The notes under the pieces were generated by a model. It ran no database searches, was not told the DNA's origin, and was given only the letters and a program-made list of their open reading frames with translations. Both the position numbers and the translations under genes were made by a program. From assembly GCA_965221405.1 (NCBI GenBank), contig CBDCSE010000003.1:620001-684000 (forward strand): a stretch of 64,000 bases of DNA, in the 5' to 3' direction. How positions within the stretch are numbered: the first letter of the stretch is position 1; every line of letters starts with the position of its first letter. Source of the stretch: JAPOUP01 sp965221405. GTDB lineage: Bacteria > Pseudomonadota > Alphaproteobacteria > Rhodobacterales > Rhodobacteraceae. This document shows positions 53,002-61,922 of the stretch, piece after piece.

Positions 53002-54303
53002 ATGGCGGCCTTTCAGGCCGCGTCCGCCCGAGTGTGGGTGGTTCATCCGGAGCCTGCCGCGGACGGGTGGGCATGGAGGGCGGACCGCGCTCTGTCGGAG
53101 GCTCTGGCGCTTGCCGCGGCGCTGCCGGGGCTGAAAGTTGTCGGGTCGGAACGCGTGCGTCTTTTCGCCGCCCGGCCGAGCACCCTGTTTGGATCGGGGA
53201 AGGTGGCGGAGCTTGGCGGGCGTTTTGGGGAAAACCGCATCGACCTGATCGTGATCGATGGTCCGGTAACTCCGGTTCAGCAGCGTAATCTGGAAAAGGC
53301 ATGGAATGCCAAGGTTCTGGACCGGACAGGTCTGATTCTCGAAATCTTCTCGGACAGGGCGCGTTCCCGTGAGGGTGCGCTTCAGGTCGAGATCGCGGCG
53401 CTCAGCTACCAGCGCACCCGGTTGGTGCGCGCCTGGACCCATCTCGAGCGCCAGCGCGGCGGTCTGGGATTTGTCGGCGGTCCCGGCGAGACCCAGGTCG
53501 AGGCGGACCGCCGGGCCATAGACGACCAGATCGCGCGGCTGCGGAAGAAACTCCTGAAGGTTGTGAAGACGCGGGCGCTGCACCGCGCTGCCCGCAGGAG
53601 GGTTCCGTTTCCGGTGGTTGCGCTGGTCGGCTATACGAACGCCGGTAAATCGACGCTTTTCAACCGGCTGACGGGTGCCCGTGTCGAGGCCCGCGACATG
53701 CCTTTCACCACACTGGATCCGACAATGCGGGCGCTGGCCCTTACTTCCGGACGGGAAGCGATACTGAGCGATACGGTTGGCTTCATCAGCGATCTCCCGA
53801 CCGAGCTTGTCGCCGCGTTCAGCGCTACCCTGGAAGAGATTCTGGATGCCGACCTGATCCTCCACATTCGCGACGTCAGCCGGGAGGACTCCGATGATCG
53901 AGCCCGTGATGTCAATGCGGTACTTGCACAGCTTGGCGTCAGGGATTCGACTCCGAGGCTTGAGGTGTGGAACAAGGCGGACCTTGTCGATCCTGACAGG
54001 AAATCGGCCCTGACGGCCAGCGCCGGGCGTCGTGCTGATGTCGTCGTTCTATCGGCGCTGACGGACGTCGGAATTGAGACGCTAGCCGGAAAGCTCTCGG
54101 ATTCGCTCGTGTCCGGTACGACCGAGTGCGAACTTTCCCTGCCATACTCGGACGGATGGCGGGGTGCGTGGCTTCACGATCAGGGCGTCGTGGAAGAGGA
54201 GCGCCATGCGGAGGACGGGTTTCGCTTCCGCGTCCGCTGGACGCCGATGCAGGAGAGACGTTTCTGGGATCTGCGGAGGGGATCCGTCAGGGCCCGCGGT
54301 TGA
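53002..54303 (+). CDS. hflX: GTPase HflX
   Basis: Ribosome-associated GTPase that rescues stalled or stressed ribosomes. The 433-residue product has the N-terminal HflX domain (AARPSTLFGSGKVAELG, then VIDGPVTPVQQRNLEKAW), a helical linker with RGGLGFVGGPGETQVEADRR, and the G domain: G1 ALVGYTNAGKSTLFN, G3 DTVGFISDLP, G4 VWNKADL. Length is normal. Last intact housekeeping gene before the IS region. Confidence 0.96.
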   Translation: MAAFQAASARVWVVHPEPAADGWAWRADRALSEALALAAALPGLKVVGSERVRLFAARPSTLFGSGKVAELGGRFGENRIDLIVIDGPVTPVQQRNLEKAWNAKVLDRTGLILEIFSDRARSREGALQVEIAALSYQRTRLVRAWTHLERQRGGLGFVGGPGETQVEADRRAIDDQIARLRKKLLKVVKTRALHRAARRRVPFPVVALVGYTNAGKSTLFNRLTGARVEARDMPFTTLDPTMRALALTSGREAILSDTVGFISDLPTELVAAFSATLEEILDADLILHIRDVSREDSDDRARDVNAVLAQLGVRDSTPRLEVWNKADLVDPDRKSALTASAGRRADVVVLSALTDVGIETLAGKLSDSLVSGTTECELSLPYSDGWRGAWLHDQGVVEEERHAEDGFRFRVRWTPMQERRFWDLRRGSVRARG

Positions 54304-54630
54304 TCCCCACGTTGAACCGGGATCGAGGCCATCAGTGGTCATGCAGCCCGGGGCTATGGATCCGCTGTCGAAGCGGGTGGCTTGTGCCGGCAATCCCGTC
54401 ATCCATGACACGCGTTTCCCTTGCGAAACACTCGCCCCGGGCGGACGCTAGCTTCAGCTGCGGTTAGCGGGCTATCGCCGTGACCCGGCGCATGCGGCTG
54501 AGCGTCAGGGTGGCGGGGTCGCCGGGCAGGGTGCCAGCCCGCATGGGGCCATGGCGAACACCCGTCATGGGAACAGGAATCCGGCCACGGGCACCCCGGA
54601 GCGGGAGTTTCCTTCCCATGTCGGGTGGGG
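54304..54630. other. No recognisable gene
   Basis: 330 bp between hflX and the IS30 end. No credible gene or strong terminator hairpin. Confidence 0.5.
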
Positions 54631-55340
54631 TTCCACAGTGAAGTGCAACACCCGATGTGGGTGAATGGTGGTCGTATCGACGCATGATGCTGCGAATCGG
54701 CCGGATGGCGGCGACAGTCCCTTCGTTGCGACAGGGAGACTGTCATGCCCGAGGGCCAGCGCCACCTGACCCACCCCGGGAGATCCCGGATCCACGCCCT
54801 GATGAAAAGCGGGCTTTCCGGCGGGGCGATCGCCCGCCAGCTGGGGCGCGGTCCGTCATCGGTCCCGCGCGGGATCCGGCGCAACGGCGGAGCCCGGGGC
54901 CAGCGGCAGGCCCGGGCGCGGCGCAGGTCCGAGGCGCGGCGCCGCGCGGCGTCGTCGGTGCCCAGCAGGATGACGCCGGAGCTGTGGCGCATGGTGGAGG
55001 AGCGGCTGGTGCGGGGCTGGAGCCCCGCGCGGGTCGCCGGGTGCCTCCGGAAGGAGGGCCATCCGGTGGCGGGGCGTCAGTGGATTTACCGGCACGTCCA
55101 CGCTGACCGCAGGGCGGGCGGCCGGCTCTGGCGGCACCTGCGGCGCCGGGCAAGGAGGCCGAACCGCAGGGGCGGGGCCCATGCGGGCCGCGGCCACATC
55201 CCGGGCCGGGTGGACATCCCGGAGCGCCCGGCGCTGGTGGAGGGGAGGGAGCGGGTCGGCGACCGGGAGGCGGACAAGATCGTGGGCGCCGACACCGGCG
55301 GGGCCGTGGTGTCGCTGGTTGAACGTCCGTTGAGGTCCAC
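54631..55340 (+). pseudogene. IS30 element, truncated copy with its left end
   Basis: An IS30-type terminal repeat TTCCACAGTGAAGTGCAACA stands at 54631-54650 and is matched, inverted, at 58045-58064. The transposase starts at 54745 (MPEGQRHLTHPGRSRIHALM) with the IS30 helix-turn-helix (SGLSGGAIARQLGRGPSSVP) and RQWIYRHVHADRRAGG, up to GDREADKIVGADTGGAVVSLVE. After about codon 197 the sequence leaves the family, so catalytic D and E are missing. It is clearly the sister of the complete gene at 56991-57950. Confidence 0.85.
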
Positions 55341-55459
55341 CCTCCACGACGCCGCTTCCGACCTGGATGCCCTGATCGCGGTACCGGTCGCATCTCATCC
55401 GATCGAGCCTGCTCTCGAAGTACCGGCAACAGGCATCCACGGCCTAGTATCCCACCATC
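55341..55459 (-). pseudogene. Short ISKra4-like transposase fragment
   Basis: Read on the minus strand: CRYFESRLDRMRCDRYRDQG followed by IQVGSGVVEGG, the late conserved block of ISKra4-type transposases. Only about 40 codons remain, joined to the cut end of the IS30 copy. Confidence 0.55.
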
Positions 55460-56746
55460 ATTGTATTGATGTTTCTGGCATTCCCGTCTATTGCCGACCC
55501 CAACCGACAACACCTGTCCAGGGGGCCAGGGCGGCGGGTGGAGGTCTGCCCCGCGGTCCCGGGCTTTCCGGGAGGCAAGGATCGCAGGAGGCAGAGAGCA
55601 ATGACAGTAACATCACCACAGGGCAGAAAGATCCACAAGGTCACATTGACCGGGGACGGGCGCGCCCGGCTCCGGGAGACCGTCGACGGCGGCAGGGGAT
55701 CGAAGGAGCGGCAGGCGGGCGCACATCCTGCCGCTCGCCGACAGGGACCGCCCCGGCGGCGGGCGGCGGGACGCCGACATCGCCGACGTTCTGGGCGTGG
55801 GCACCGCGACGGGCGGGCGGGTGCGCAGACAATGCGTGATGGAGGGTCTCGAGGCCGCGCTGGAGCGCAGGGTCCAGGTCAACCGCAGGCAGCGCCTTCC
55901 TGACGGGGAGGGCGAGGCGAGGCTGACGATGCTGGCCTGTTCCGAGCCCCCCACGGGCCAGGCGCGGTGGACCCTGCAGCTGCTGGCCGACCGGCTGGTG
56001 GCGCCCGGGGTCGTGGAGACCGTCCCGGCGGAGACCGTGCGGCGGACGCCAGAAAAAACGATCCCAGGCCCTGGACGGGCCGGTGCTGGTGCATACCGCC
56101 GAAAGAGAGCGCCGGTTTCGTCCGCGCGATGGAGGACGTCCTCAACACGTACAGCCGGGACCTTGCCGACGACGGGGCGCCCGTCCGCCCTGACGGGACA
56201 TCGAGGCGGCAGAGGAGGGAGACGCGCACGCCCCTGCCCACGCAGCCCGGCCGGCCCGCCGCCTGCGACTTCGAATACGAGCGCAACGGAACCGCCAACC
56301 TCTTCATGCTGACGGCGCCCCTGGACGGCTGGCGGCATGTGAAGGTGACCGACCGGCGAACGCGGCGGGACTTCGCGTCCGTGCTGAAGGATCTCGCCGA
56401 CACCCATTTCCCCGACAGGCGCATCATCCTCGTCATGGACAACCTCAACGTCCACAGACTGTCGACGCCCTGCGACACCTTCCCGCCGGCCGAGGCCCGG
56501 CGCCCGGCGGAGCGGTCCGGGGTCCATCACACGCCGAAACACGGATCCTGGCTGAACATCGCGGAGATCGAGATCAACGTGCTGTCCCGCCAGTGCCTCA
56601 ACCGCCGGATCCCCGACCGTGAGACGCTGGTCAGCGAGGTCGCCGCCTGGCAGGAGCGGCGCAATTCTGACGGGACGCCGGTCAACTGGCGCTTCCGAAC
56701 CGAGGACGCGCGGGTGAAGCTCAAGTCGCTGTATCCATCAATACAA
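55460..56746 (+). mobile_element. IS630-family element with 12-bp inverted repeats and a frameshifted transposase
   Basis: The ends are perfect 12-bp inverted repeats: ATTGTATTGATG at 55460-55471 and its complement at 56735-56746, giving a 1287-bp element. Inside, the transposase is spread over several plus frames: TVTSPQGRKIHKVTLTGDGR from 55602, GVGTATGGRVRRQCVMEGLE in a second frame, and from about 56280 to 56740 a frame with TAPLDGWRHVKVTDRRTRRD, ILVMDNLNVHR (catalytic Asp) and HTPKHGSWLNIAEIEINVL (catalytic Glu). At least three frameshifts make it inactive, though the catalytic residues in the last frame survive. It sits inside older IS debris. Confidence 0.8.
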
Positions 56747-56763
56747 TCCCCGGCGCCACTCCG

Positions 56764-56834
56764 AAGCGCAACGCCGGGCCCTTTCCGGAGCGAGGGCGGA
56801 GCCCGAGCGGAGGGAAGGGCCCGGCGTTGCGCTT
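56764..56834. terminator. Large GC-rich hairpin between convergent transposases
   Basis: Perfect 20-bp arms (56764-56783 and 56815-56834) around a 31-base loop, which itself contains a smaller GGGC/GCCC stem. It lies between the end of the plus-strand IS630 gene and the minus-strand IS30 gene and could end transcription from both. It could also be a palindromic repeat of its own. Confidence 0.5.
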
Positions 56835-56990
56835 TTCGCGCCCTCCGACCCCCCTGATTCCGCACGGGAATGGCCCGGTCCCTTCGAATCGGAGCGTAGC
56901 GCCATCCGCCAGGCGGCGCAAGGCATGCCGACAGGTGCGCCGGGACGGCCCGCGGCGCGTGGGGGACGATCCGGCCGGACGGGGGGTCCC

Positions 56991-57950
56991 TCAGGGAGGC
57001 CGCGCCCGCAGGAACGCCTCCGCCGGCGTCAGGTAGCCCAGGACCCTGCGCGGACGCGCGTTCAGGCGGTCCTGGACGGCGCTCACCTCCGCGTCCGTCA
57101 CTTTCCGGAAGTCCGTGCCCTTGGGAAGGTACCCCCGCACCAGGCCGTTGGTGTGCCCGGTCGGGCCCCGTTCCCAGGAGTGGTAGGGCCGCGCGAAGAA
57201 GAAGTCAGCGCCGAGCGCCCCGGCCACCCGCGCGTGGTCGGCGAACTCCTTGCCGTTGTCGGCCGTGACCGTGTGGACGGGGAGGGATCCGAGCATGCGC
57301 GTCATGGCCGCGCCGACCGCCGCCGCCGTCTTCCTGTCGAGCCTCTGGAGAAGGGTATACTTCGACGCCCTGTCCACCAGCGACACCACGGCGCCGCTGT
57401 GGCCCGCGCCCACGATCGTGTCCGCCTCCCGGTCGCCGACCCGCGCCTTCGCCTCCCCCGGCGCCGGGCGCCCGGGGATGTCCACCCGGCCCGGGATGTG
57501 GCCCCGGCCCGCGTGGGCCCCGCCCTTCCGGTTCGGCCTCTTTCCCCGGCGGCGCAGGTGCCGCCAGAGCTGGCCCCCGGCCCTGCGGTCGGCGTGGACG
57601 TGCCGGTAAATCCACTGGCGCCCCGCCACCGGGTGGCCCTCCAGGCGCAGCCGGCCGGCGACCTGCTCCGGGCTCCAGCCCCGCACCAGCCGCCCCTCCA
57701 CCAGCGCCCACAGCTCCGGCGTCATCTTCCTGGGCACCGACGACGCCGCGCTGCGCCGCCCCTCGGCCAGCCGCTGCGCCTGGGCGTGCCGGTAGCCCCG
57801 GGCTCCGCCGTTGCGCCGGATCTCGCGCGAGATCGATGACGGACTGCGCCCGAGCTGGCGGGCGATCGCCCCGCCGGAAAGCCCGCTTTCCATCAGGGCG
57901 TGGATCTGGCATCTCCCGGGGTAGGTCAGGTGGCGGTAGCCCTCGGGCAT
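56991..57950 (-). CDS. IS30-family transposase, full-length
   Basis: The 319-residue product has the N-terminal helix-turn-helix (MESGLSGGAIARQLGRSPSSI, SREIRRNGG), the RQWIYRHVHADRR block, and the DDE catalytic domain: VGDREADTIVG (Asp), HTVTADNGKEFADH (Asp) and the Glu region of the family near SWERGPTGHTNGLVRGYLPKG, where active enzymes read YxSWERGxNENxNGLxRxY. Here NEN is GHT, so the catalytic Glu is replaced. The terminal repeat upstream is at 58041-58064; I found no matching repeat downstream. So although open, the copy may be inactive. Confidence 0.9.
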   Translation of the reverse strand: MPEGYRHLTYPGRCQIHALMESGLSGGAIARQLGRSPSSISREIRRNGGARGYRHAQAQRLAEGRRSAASSVPRKMTPELWALVEGRLVRGWSPEQVAGRLRLEGHPVAGRQWIYRHVHADRRAGGQLWRHLRRRGKRPNRKGGAHAGRGHIPGRVDIPGRPAPGEAKARVGDREADTIVGAGHSGAVVSLVDRASKYTLLQRLDRKTAAAVGAAMTRMLGSLPVHTVTADNGKEFADHARVAGALGADFFFARPYHSWERGPTGHTNGLVRGYLPKGTDFRKVTDAEVSAVQDRLNARPRRVLGYLTPAEAFLRARPP

Positions 57951-58040
57951 GGCGGTCTCCTTCTCGCAACGAAGGGACTGTCGCCGCCATCCGGCCGATT
58001 CGCAACATCATGCGTCGATACGACCACCATTCACCCACAT

Positions 58041-58064
58041 CGGGTGTTGCACTTCACTGTGGAA
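58041..58064 (-). repeat. IS30 terminal inverted repeat
   Basis: Complement of 54631-54654 with the same sequence for over 20 bases, followed by the same leader up to each transposase start. Marks the upstream end of the 56991-57950 element. Confidence 0.8.
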
Positions 58065-58069
58065 CGGGG

Positions 58070-58680
58070 GAATGATGTTCGGATACTAGTGCCGGTTCCC
58101 GGACCACCCTGGCCGCCCGGCCCGCCCTGACGTCGGCCTTCACCTCCGCGAACCGCCGGTCCCGCTCCGCCCCCGGTGGCAGGATCGCCCTCACGGCGTC
58201 CGACGCGTATTCAAGGGAATGCCACATGTCGGGCACGAAGGTGACCTTCCGCCCCCCGAAGAGCCCGTCGCAGGTGCTCCGTGTCCACTCCGCCCCGTCG
58301 GAGACGGCGACCAGTTCGTCCGCGTCGCGCAACCCCCGCCGCCGCGCCGGCGGTCAGGCGGCTGAACGACCCTGCCCGCCGCGCCGGTCCCGGGGTCCCG
58401 CTCCCCGGCCGTCCGGCCGTGTACACCACCGCCAGCCTGGCTTCCCCGGTCTCCGGGGCGCCGTCCTCCTGCCTGCCCGCGACACCCGCGACCTCTTCCC
58501 TGCGCATCGGGACGCCGGTGCCGTCGATGGAGAGATACATGCGCGGTTCCAGCGGTCTGGCGTCGACGACCTCCTCCCGACCGGAGCGCTGCGCCGCCGC
58601 GCCGGGCCTCAGCGACCACCGCCGAAGCGAGGCCGGCGAGGCCTCCAGCCCGGCGAGGTTCGCCACGTGCCGGCTTGCCG
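58070..58680 (-). pseudogene. ISKra4-like transposase remnant, frameshifted
   Basis: Minus-strand frames show MYLSIDGTGVPMRREEVAGV and EARLAVVYTAGRP (first catalytic Asp region of ISKra4-type enzymes), then in another frame DADELVAVSDGAEWTRS and KVTFVPDMWHSLEYASDAVR (second Asp region). At least two frameshifts. The remainder is cut off near 58070. Confidence 0.65.
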
Positions 58681-58689
58681 CCCCGGAGC

Positions 58690-59108
58690 TCCGGGCGGGA
58701 CGGTCCCGGCAGTCGGGTGATCCACGTCCTCGGGCAACGCCCGCCACCATCACGCGAAGGCGCCGAACCCTTCCTGGAGAGACCCGACTGCCGCGTCCGG
58801 CTGCACTTCCTGCCGCCCCACGCCCCGCACCTGAACCCGACCGGGCGCCTGTGGGGGGTCATGCACCGCCACGTGACGCACACCGGTTCCACGCGGATTT
58901 CCGGCAGTTCACCGAGGCGATTTTCCGCTTCTTCGACGAGACCCTTCCCCGTGAGTGGAAGGCCATCGCGGAATCCGTCACCGACAGTTTCCGGGCGATC
59001 ACCCATGACGGATACCGCATGGTCGGATAACGGATCCGGCCATGCGGCGGAGGGCGAATCAGGCCCCGAGTACGGTCCAGTTCAGTTCAGCGAGTATAAA
59101 CACTGAAG
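58690..59108 (+). pseudogene. IS630-type transposase remnant, C-terminal half (second copy)
   Basis: Plus frames read VIHVLGQRPPPSREGAEPFL, LHFLPPHAPHLNPTGRLWGV and, after a frameshift near 58880, HRFHADFRQFTEAIFRFFDE ... FRAITHDGYRMVG. The catalytic Glu of NPIE is again Gly (NPTG). After the stop a hairpin and the element end AGCGAGTATAA follow, about 96% identical to the copy ending at 803. An IS66 element has inserted just past that end. Confidence 0.75.
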
Positions 59109-60781
59109 GTAACTGTTCAGGTTATGTCTTGATGGCCTCCCGCCCGGCCAGGCGGCTCAGCCCGCCCGGTCCGGCTGCCGCGCGGCGAGCCGCGCGACCA
59201 GCTCTTCCGGCGCGGTCCGCAGGGTCTCCAGCAGGTTCCAGCCCTGTTTCCGGGCCGTGTCGAGCACGGTCCGCAGCGCCGCGTGGTTCCGGGCGCCCGC
59301 CTCGCTGCGCAGGCTGCCGGAGATCCTCTGCTGCACCTTGAGGGGCCGCAGCGCCCGCTCTGCCTCGTTGTCGGGCGCGGGAACCGCGGGGTCGCGGGTG
59401 AACCGCGGCACGCCGTCCCGGTTGTCCCGCAGCCGCAGGGCCAGGCTGTGGCCTCGCCGCCGCTTCCGTCGGCCCCGGCTCCCCTTCGAGGGCGGCGGGG
59501 GCCGGGCCTCGTGCATGGCGATGCCCTCGGCCACGATGCCGTCGCAGCGGCGGCCGATGAGGTCCGCCAGGCGTTCCGGAAGAGGCTTTCCGTCCGACAG
59601 GTTGACGGCGTGGACGGCGCGCCGCGGCAGGCGGGCCATCCTCTCCGCCCAGGCCTCGTCGTCGAAGTCCACCCGGTCCCGGCGCCCGCGCGGGACGTGC
59701 GCGGCGCAGAGCGGGGGCACGGTCCCGGGGATGTCGGAACACGGCCGCCAGTGGTCGTGCACCGCGACCCCGGTCGCGTCCGCCATCACGTCGCCGCGGG
59801 CCGCGCCCAGGCGGAAGTGGCTGAGGCGTCCGGTGCAGGCCACGTGCAGCCAGGCAAGGCGGCCGCGCACGCGCACGCCGGTCCCGTCCATGTGCCTGGC
59901 GGGCGCCGCCGCCACCGCGTCCCGGACGTGCAGGGCAAGGCCTTCGACGCCCTCGGCCGCGCGGGAGACCAGTCCCGCGACGGTGCCCTGCGGCAGATGC
60001 GCGCCGAACAGGTCGGCCAGCGTCTGCCCCAGCCGCCGCAGCGGGACCAGCTGGGCGGCGTCGGGATACACGGCCAGGGCGGCCAGCCGCGGGCCGCAGA
60101 CGGCCGGCGCCGTTACGCCCTCGGGAAAGGCCGCGCGGGTCTCCGCCCCGCAGGCGGTGCGGACGCACCGGTGCGCCCGGTGCCCGGTCACCCCGGGCGG
60201 GGGTGGTGGCGGAAGGTCGTGGACCTGCCGGGCCGCGAACCCGACGGACATCCCGGCATCCAGCGCGCCGCCGCATGCGGCGCAGGCCGCAGGACGGTGG
60301 TCCCCGGCGCGGTCGGGGACCTCGCGGCGCGCAGGCGTGCTGCCCGCATGGCCCCTCTGCCCGCCCGGCTTCCGGCCGCTCTCCTGCCGGCGGGACCGCT
60401 GGCGCTCCCGCAGCTCCTCCGCCGTCGGCTTCGCCAGCCCGTCGCCCGGCGGCGGCCTGCCGCTGTTGGAACTGTCGAGCCCGAGCCGGGGCTCCAGCTC
60501 CGCGATGCGCCCGGCCTGGACGGCGATCGTTGTGCGGAGCTCGGCAATCACGGCATCGCGGTCCGCGAGCGCCGCCGTCAGGTCGGAGACCCGGCTGGCC
60601 AATGTCTCAGGATCGTCGATCGTTCCTGGCACGGGAGGCCTGCCTGCCCTGTCTGCCGCTCTCGCCGCGGCTTCAGCCGTCTTGTCCGGCAGGCCTTTGG
60701 GACATGCAGCCCCGATTGCCAGGCAAGATCACGATGGATGCGCTGCCGGCCTGGAGAGAACCTGAACAGTTACCACTGAAG
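59101..60781. mobile_element. IS66-family insertion sequence with 8-bp target duplication
   Basis: Terminal inverted repeats GTAACTGTTCAGGTT at 59109-59123 and, complemented, at 60759-60773. The 8 bp outside each end are the same, CACTGAAG (59101-59108 and 60774-60781), the target duplication size of IS66. The 1665-bp element holds a single intact transposase gene and no tnpA or tnpB, as in the ISBst12 subgroup. Intact ends and duplication show this is the youngest insertion in the window. Confidence 0.93.
59157..60632 (-). CDS. IS66-family transposase (TnpC type)
   Basis: The 491-residue product has the N-terminal coiled coil (VSDLTAALADRDAVIAELR), the GLDSSNSGRPPPGDGL segment, an RKPGGQRGH linker, a Cys zinc-binding part (CAACGGAL) and a DDE domain: HMDGTGVRVRG (Asp), GVAVHDHWRPC (Asp) and PDNEAERALRPLK (Glu). 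The C-terminal DDE transposase 'RNHAALRTVLDTARKQG' helix is present. All motifs complete, so it is probably active. Other long frames on the plus strand are antisense shadows. Confidence 0.93.
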   Translation of the reverse strand: MPGTIDDPETLASRVSDLTAALADRDAVIAELRTTIAVQAGRIAELEPRLGLDSSNSGRPPPGDGLAKPTAEELRERQRSRRQESGRKPGGQRGHAGSTPARREVPDRAGDHRPAACAACGGALDAGMSVGFAARQVHDLPPPPPPGVTGHRAHRCVRTACGAETRAAFPEGVTAPAVCGPRLAALAVYPDAAQLVPLRRLGQTLADLFGAHLPQGTVAGLVSRAAEGVEGLALHVRDAVAAAPARHMDGTGVRVRGRLAWLHVACTGRLSHFRLGAARGDVMADATGVAVHDHWRPCSDIPGTVPPLCAAHVPRGRRDRVDFDDEAWAERMARLPRRAVHAVNLSDGKPLPERLADLIGRRCDGIVAEGIAMHEARPPPPSKGSRGRRKRRRGHSLALRLRDNRDGVPRFTRDPAVPAPDNEAERALRPLKVQQRISGSLRSEAGARNHAALRTVLDTARKQGWNLLETLRTAPEELVARLAARQPDRAG

Positions 60782-60798
60782 TTAGTGAAAAAACGCCG

Positions 60799-60820
60799 GA
60801 TGTTGCACTTCATTGTTGAA
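60799..60820 (+). repeat. Isolated IS30-type terminal repeat
   Basis: GATGTTGCACTTCATTGTTGAA matches the IS30 ends at 58045 and 54631 with a few changes. No transposase is attached on either side, so it is either the lost far end of an IS30 copy that has been cut by the IS66 insertion or a relic. Confidence 0.6.
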
Positions 60821-60856
60821 AGCGGGAAGCTAAATATTTTCGTGCGGCCACGAATT

Positions 60857-61275
60857 TAGAAATCGGGACAGTTCCACCATTCGCAACGACTGCCTGCGCC
60901 GCTGGCTCCGGGTCCCATCCCACCCATTGATCCCTCGGCTGGCGGGCCAGCACCGGACTGGTAAATATAAAGCCGCCCAAAAACCCGGTGAACCGAGGTG
61001 ATCAGATTCCGAAATTGCCGGCTTCCAGATTGCGCCGCCCCTTGCAGATACTCAGCGTGCAACAGTTGCAACAGACGGGCCAGAAGACGCGCATCCGCGT
61101 TCGTGGCGACCAACTGAACCGCAAATTGGGGCGGCTGTCGCCCGCTGACTCACCGCACCGGCACGTGACCAGCCCGGTGAATCTGTCGGTCATAGCTTGG
61201 GCTCCCGCTGGCTTAGGTCCCCAGGATTTCTTTCGCCTTGCTTACGTTATAAAGCCGTTGCCTTCCGTGCGGCGT
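60857..61275. other. Downstream region of secreted protein 3, possible small broken gene
   Basis: On the minus strand GGGAG precedes an ATG at 61193 that opens 63 codons (MTDRFTGLVTCRCGESAGDS...). In a second minus frame QFAVQLVATNADARLLARLL recalls the start of a SPOR domain, ending ...CEWWNCPDF at 60856. A frameshifted small gene is possible; not enough to call. Confidence 0.3.
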
Positions 61276-61892
61276 TCAGCTGCAGGGTGCCTTCCAGTCA
61301 ATCGTCCTCTCCCACGGCTTGCCGGGGGAAAGTGTGATTTGGAGAGGGTCGTCATCTCGTGCCGTCACAGTGAAACTTCTAGTGGCCATATTGGTTGAAT
61401 CATGGGTGTTTTCGATCTTCGCAGTGAAAGTCATCATTGTTTGCGAACCGCTGTCGTGGCAGTTGTTGTCCACGCTTGTTCCGTTTAGATGGACCCGTGC
61501 AGAGAAGTCCCCTGTCGGCTTGGTGCCGTTGAAACTGGTGGGACCGTAGTCATCCTGGTTCCAGACGTATCCTGTGAATCTATTGTTATTGTTATCTTTC
61601 CATAAGTTTCTGTCAGCAATCAGTCCCTCAATTAAAATTTCCGGATCATGGGTGGACAGGTTGGTTATGCCCGTGCAATTGAAGGTGAGCGTCAGGACCC
61701 AGTTCCCGCCCTCGTCCACAGTGAGGGCGTTGCCTGCCATGCTTGAGATAGACCAGTCATCCGTGCGGTGTTCCGCCGCTATCGTGCATACTGGCTGCGC
61801 TATCGCCGCCGCAGGGAGTGTCATCAGCCCCATAAGTGCGACGATGAGGGGCGTCAGTCTTGGGGGGGGGGGGGGGGGGGTAAATGTGTCAT
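61276..61892 (-). CDS. Phase-variable secreted protein 3 (poly-C tract, out of frame as assembled)
   Basis: The minus-strand ATG at 61892-61890 follows GGAG by 8 bases and reads MTHL into 19 C (61880-61862). With 19 C the frame stops after QD. With 20 or 17 C it continues RLTPLIVALMGLMTLPAAA, a signal peptide cut near IAQPV, into a mature protein of about 170 residues that ends TIDWKAPCS. The on-state product is 205 residues (20 C). The mature part is rich in Asn, Asp and Thr, of lower GC than core genes, with repeated beta-strand patterns (TLTFNCTGITNL, TFTAKIENT, SFTVTARDDD) and a few Cys. It shares no clear sequence with proteins 1 and 2 beyond the 5' module. ATG at 61833 lies inside the signal peptide and has no ribosome site. 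Confidence 0.8.
61862..61880. repeat. Homopolymer of 19 G (C on the coding strand)
   Basis: Shortest of the three runs. Frame requires 17 or 20; 19 gives an early stop. Confidence 0.97.
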
Positions 61893-61922
61893 GAGGAGTT
61901 CTCCAATTTGCTTGATTCTGTC

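Noticed and set aside
59257..60779. About 500-codon plus-strand frames over the IS66 transposase
   Set aside because: Shadows in very GC-rich DNA; the minus strand carries the DDE motifs between the element ends.
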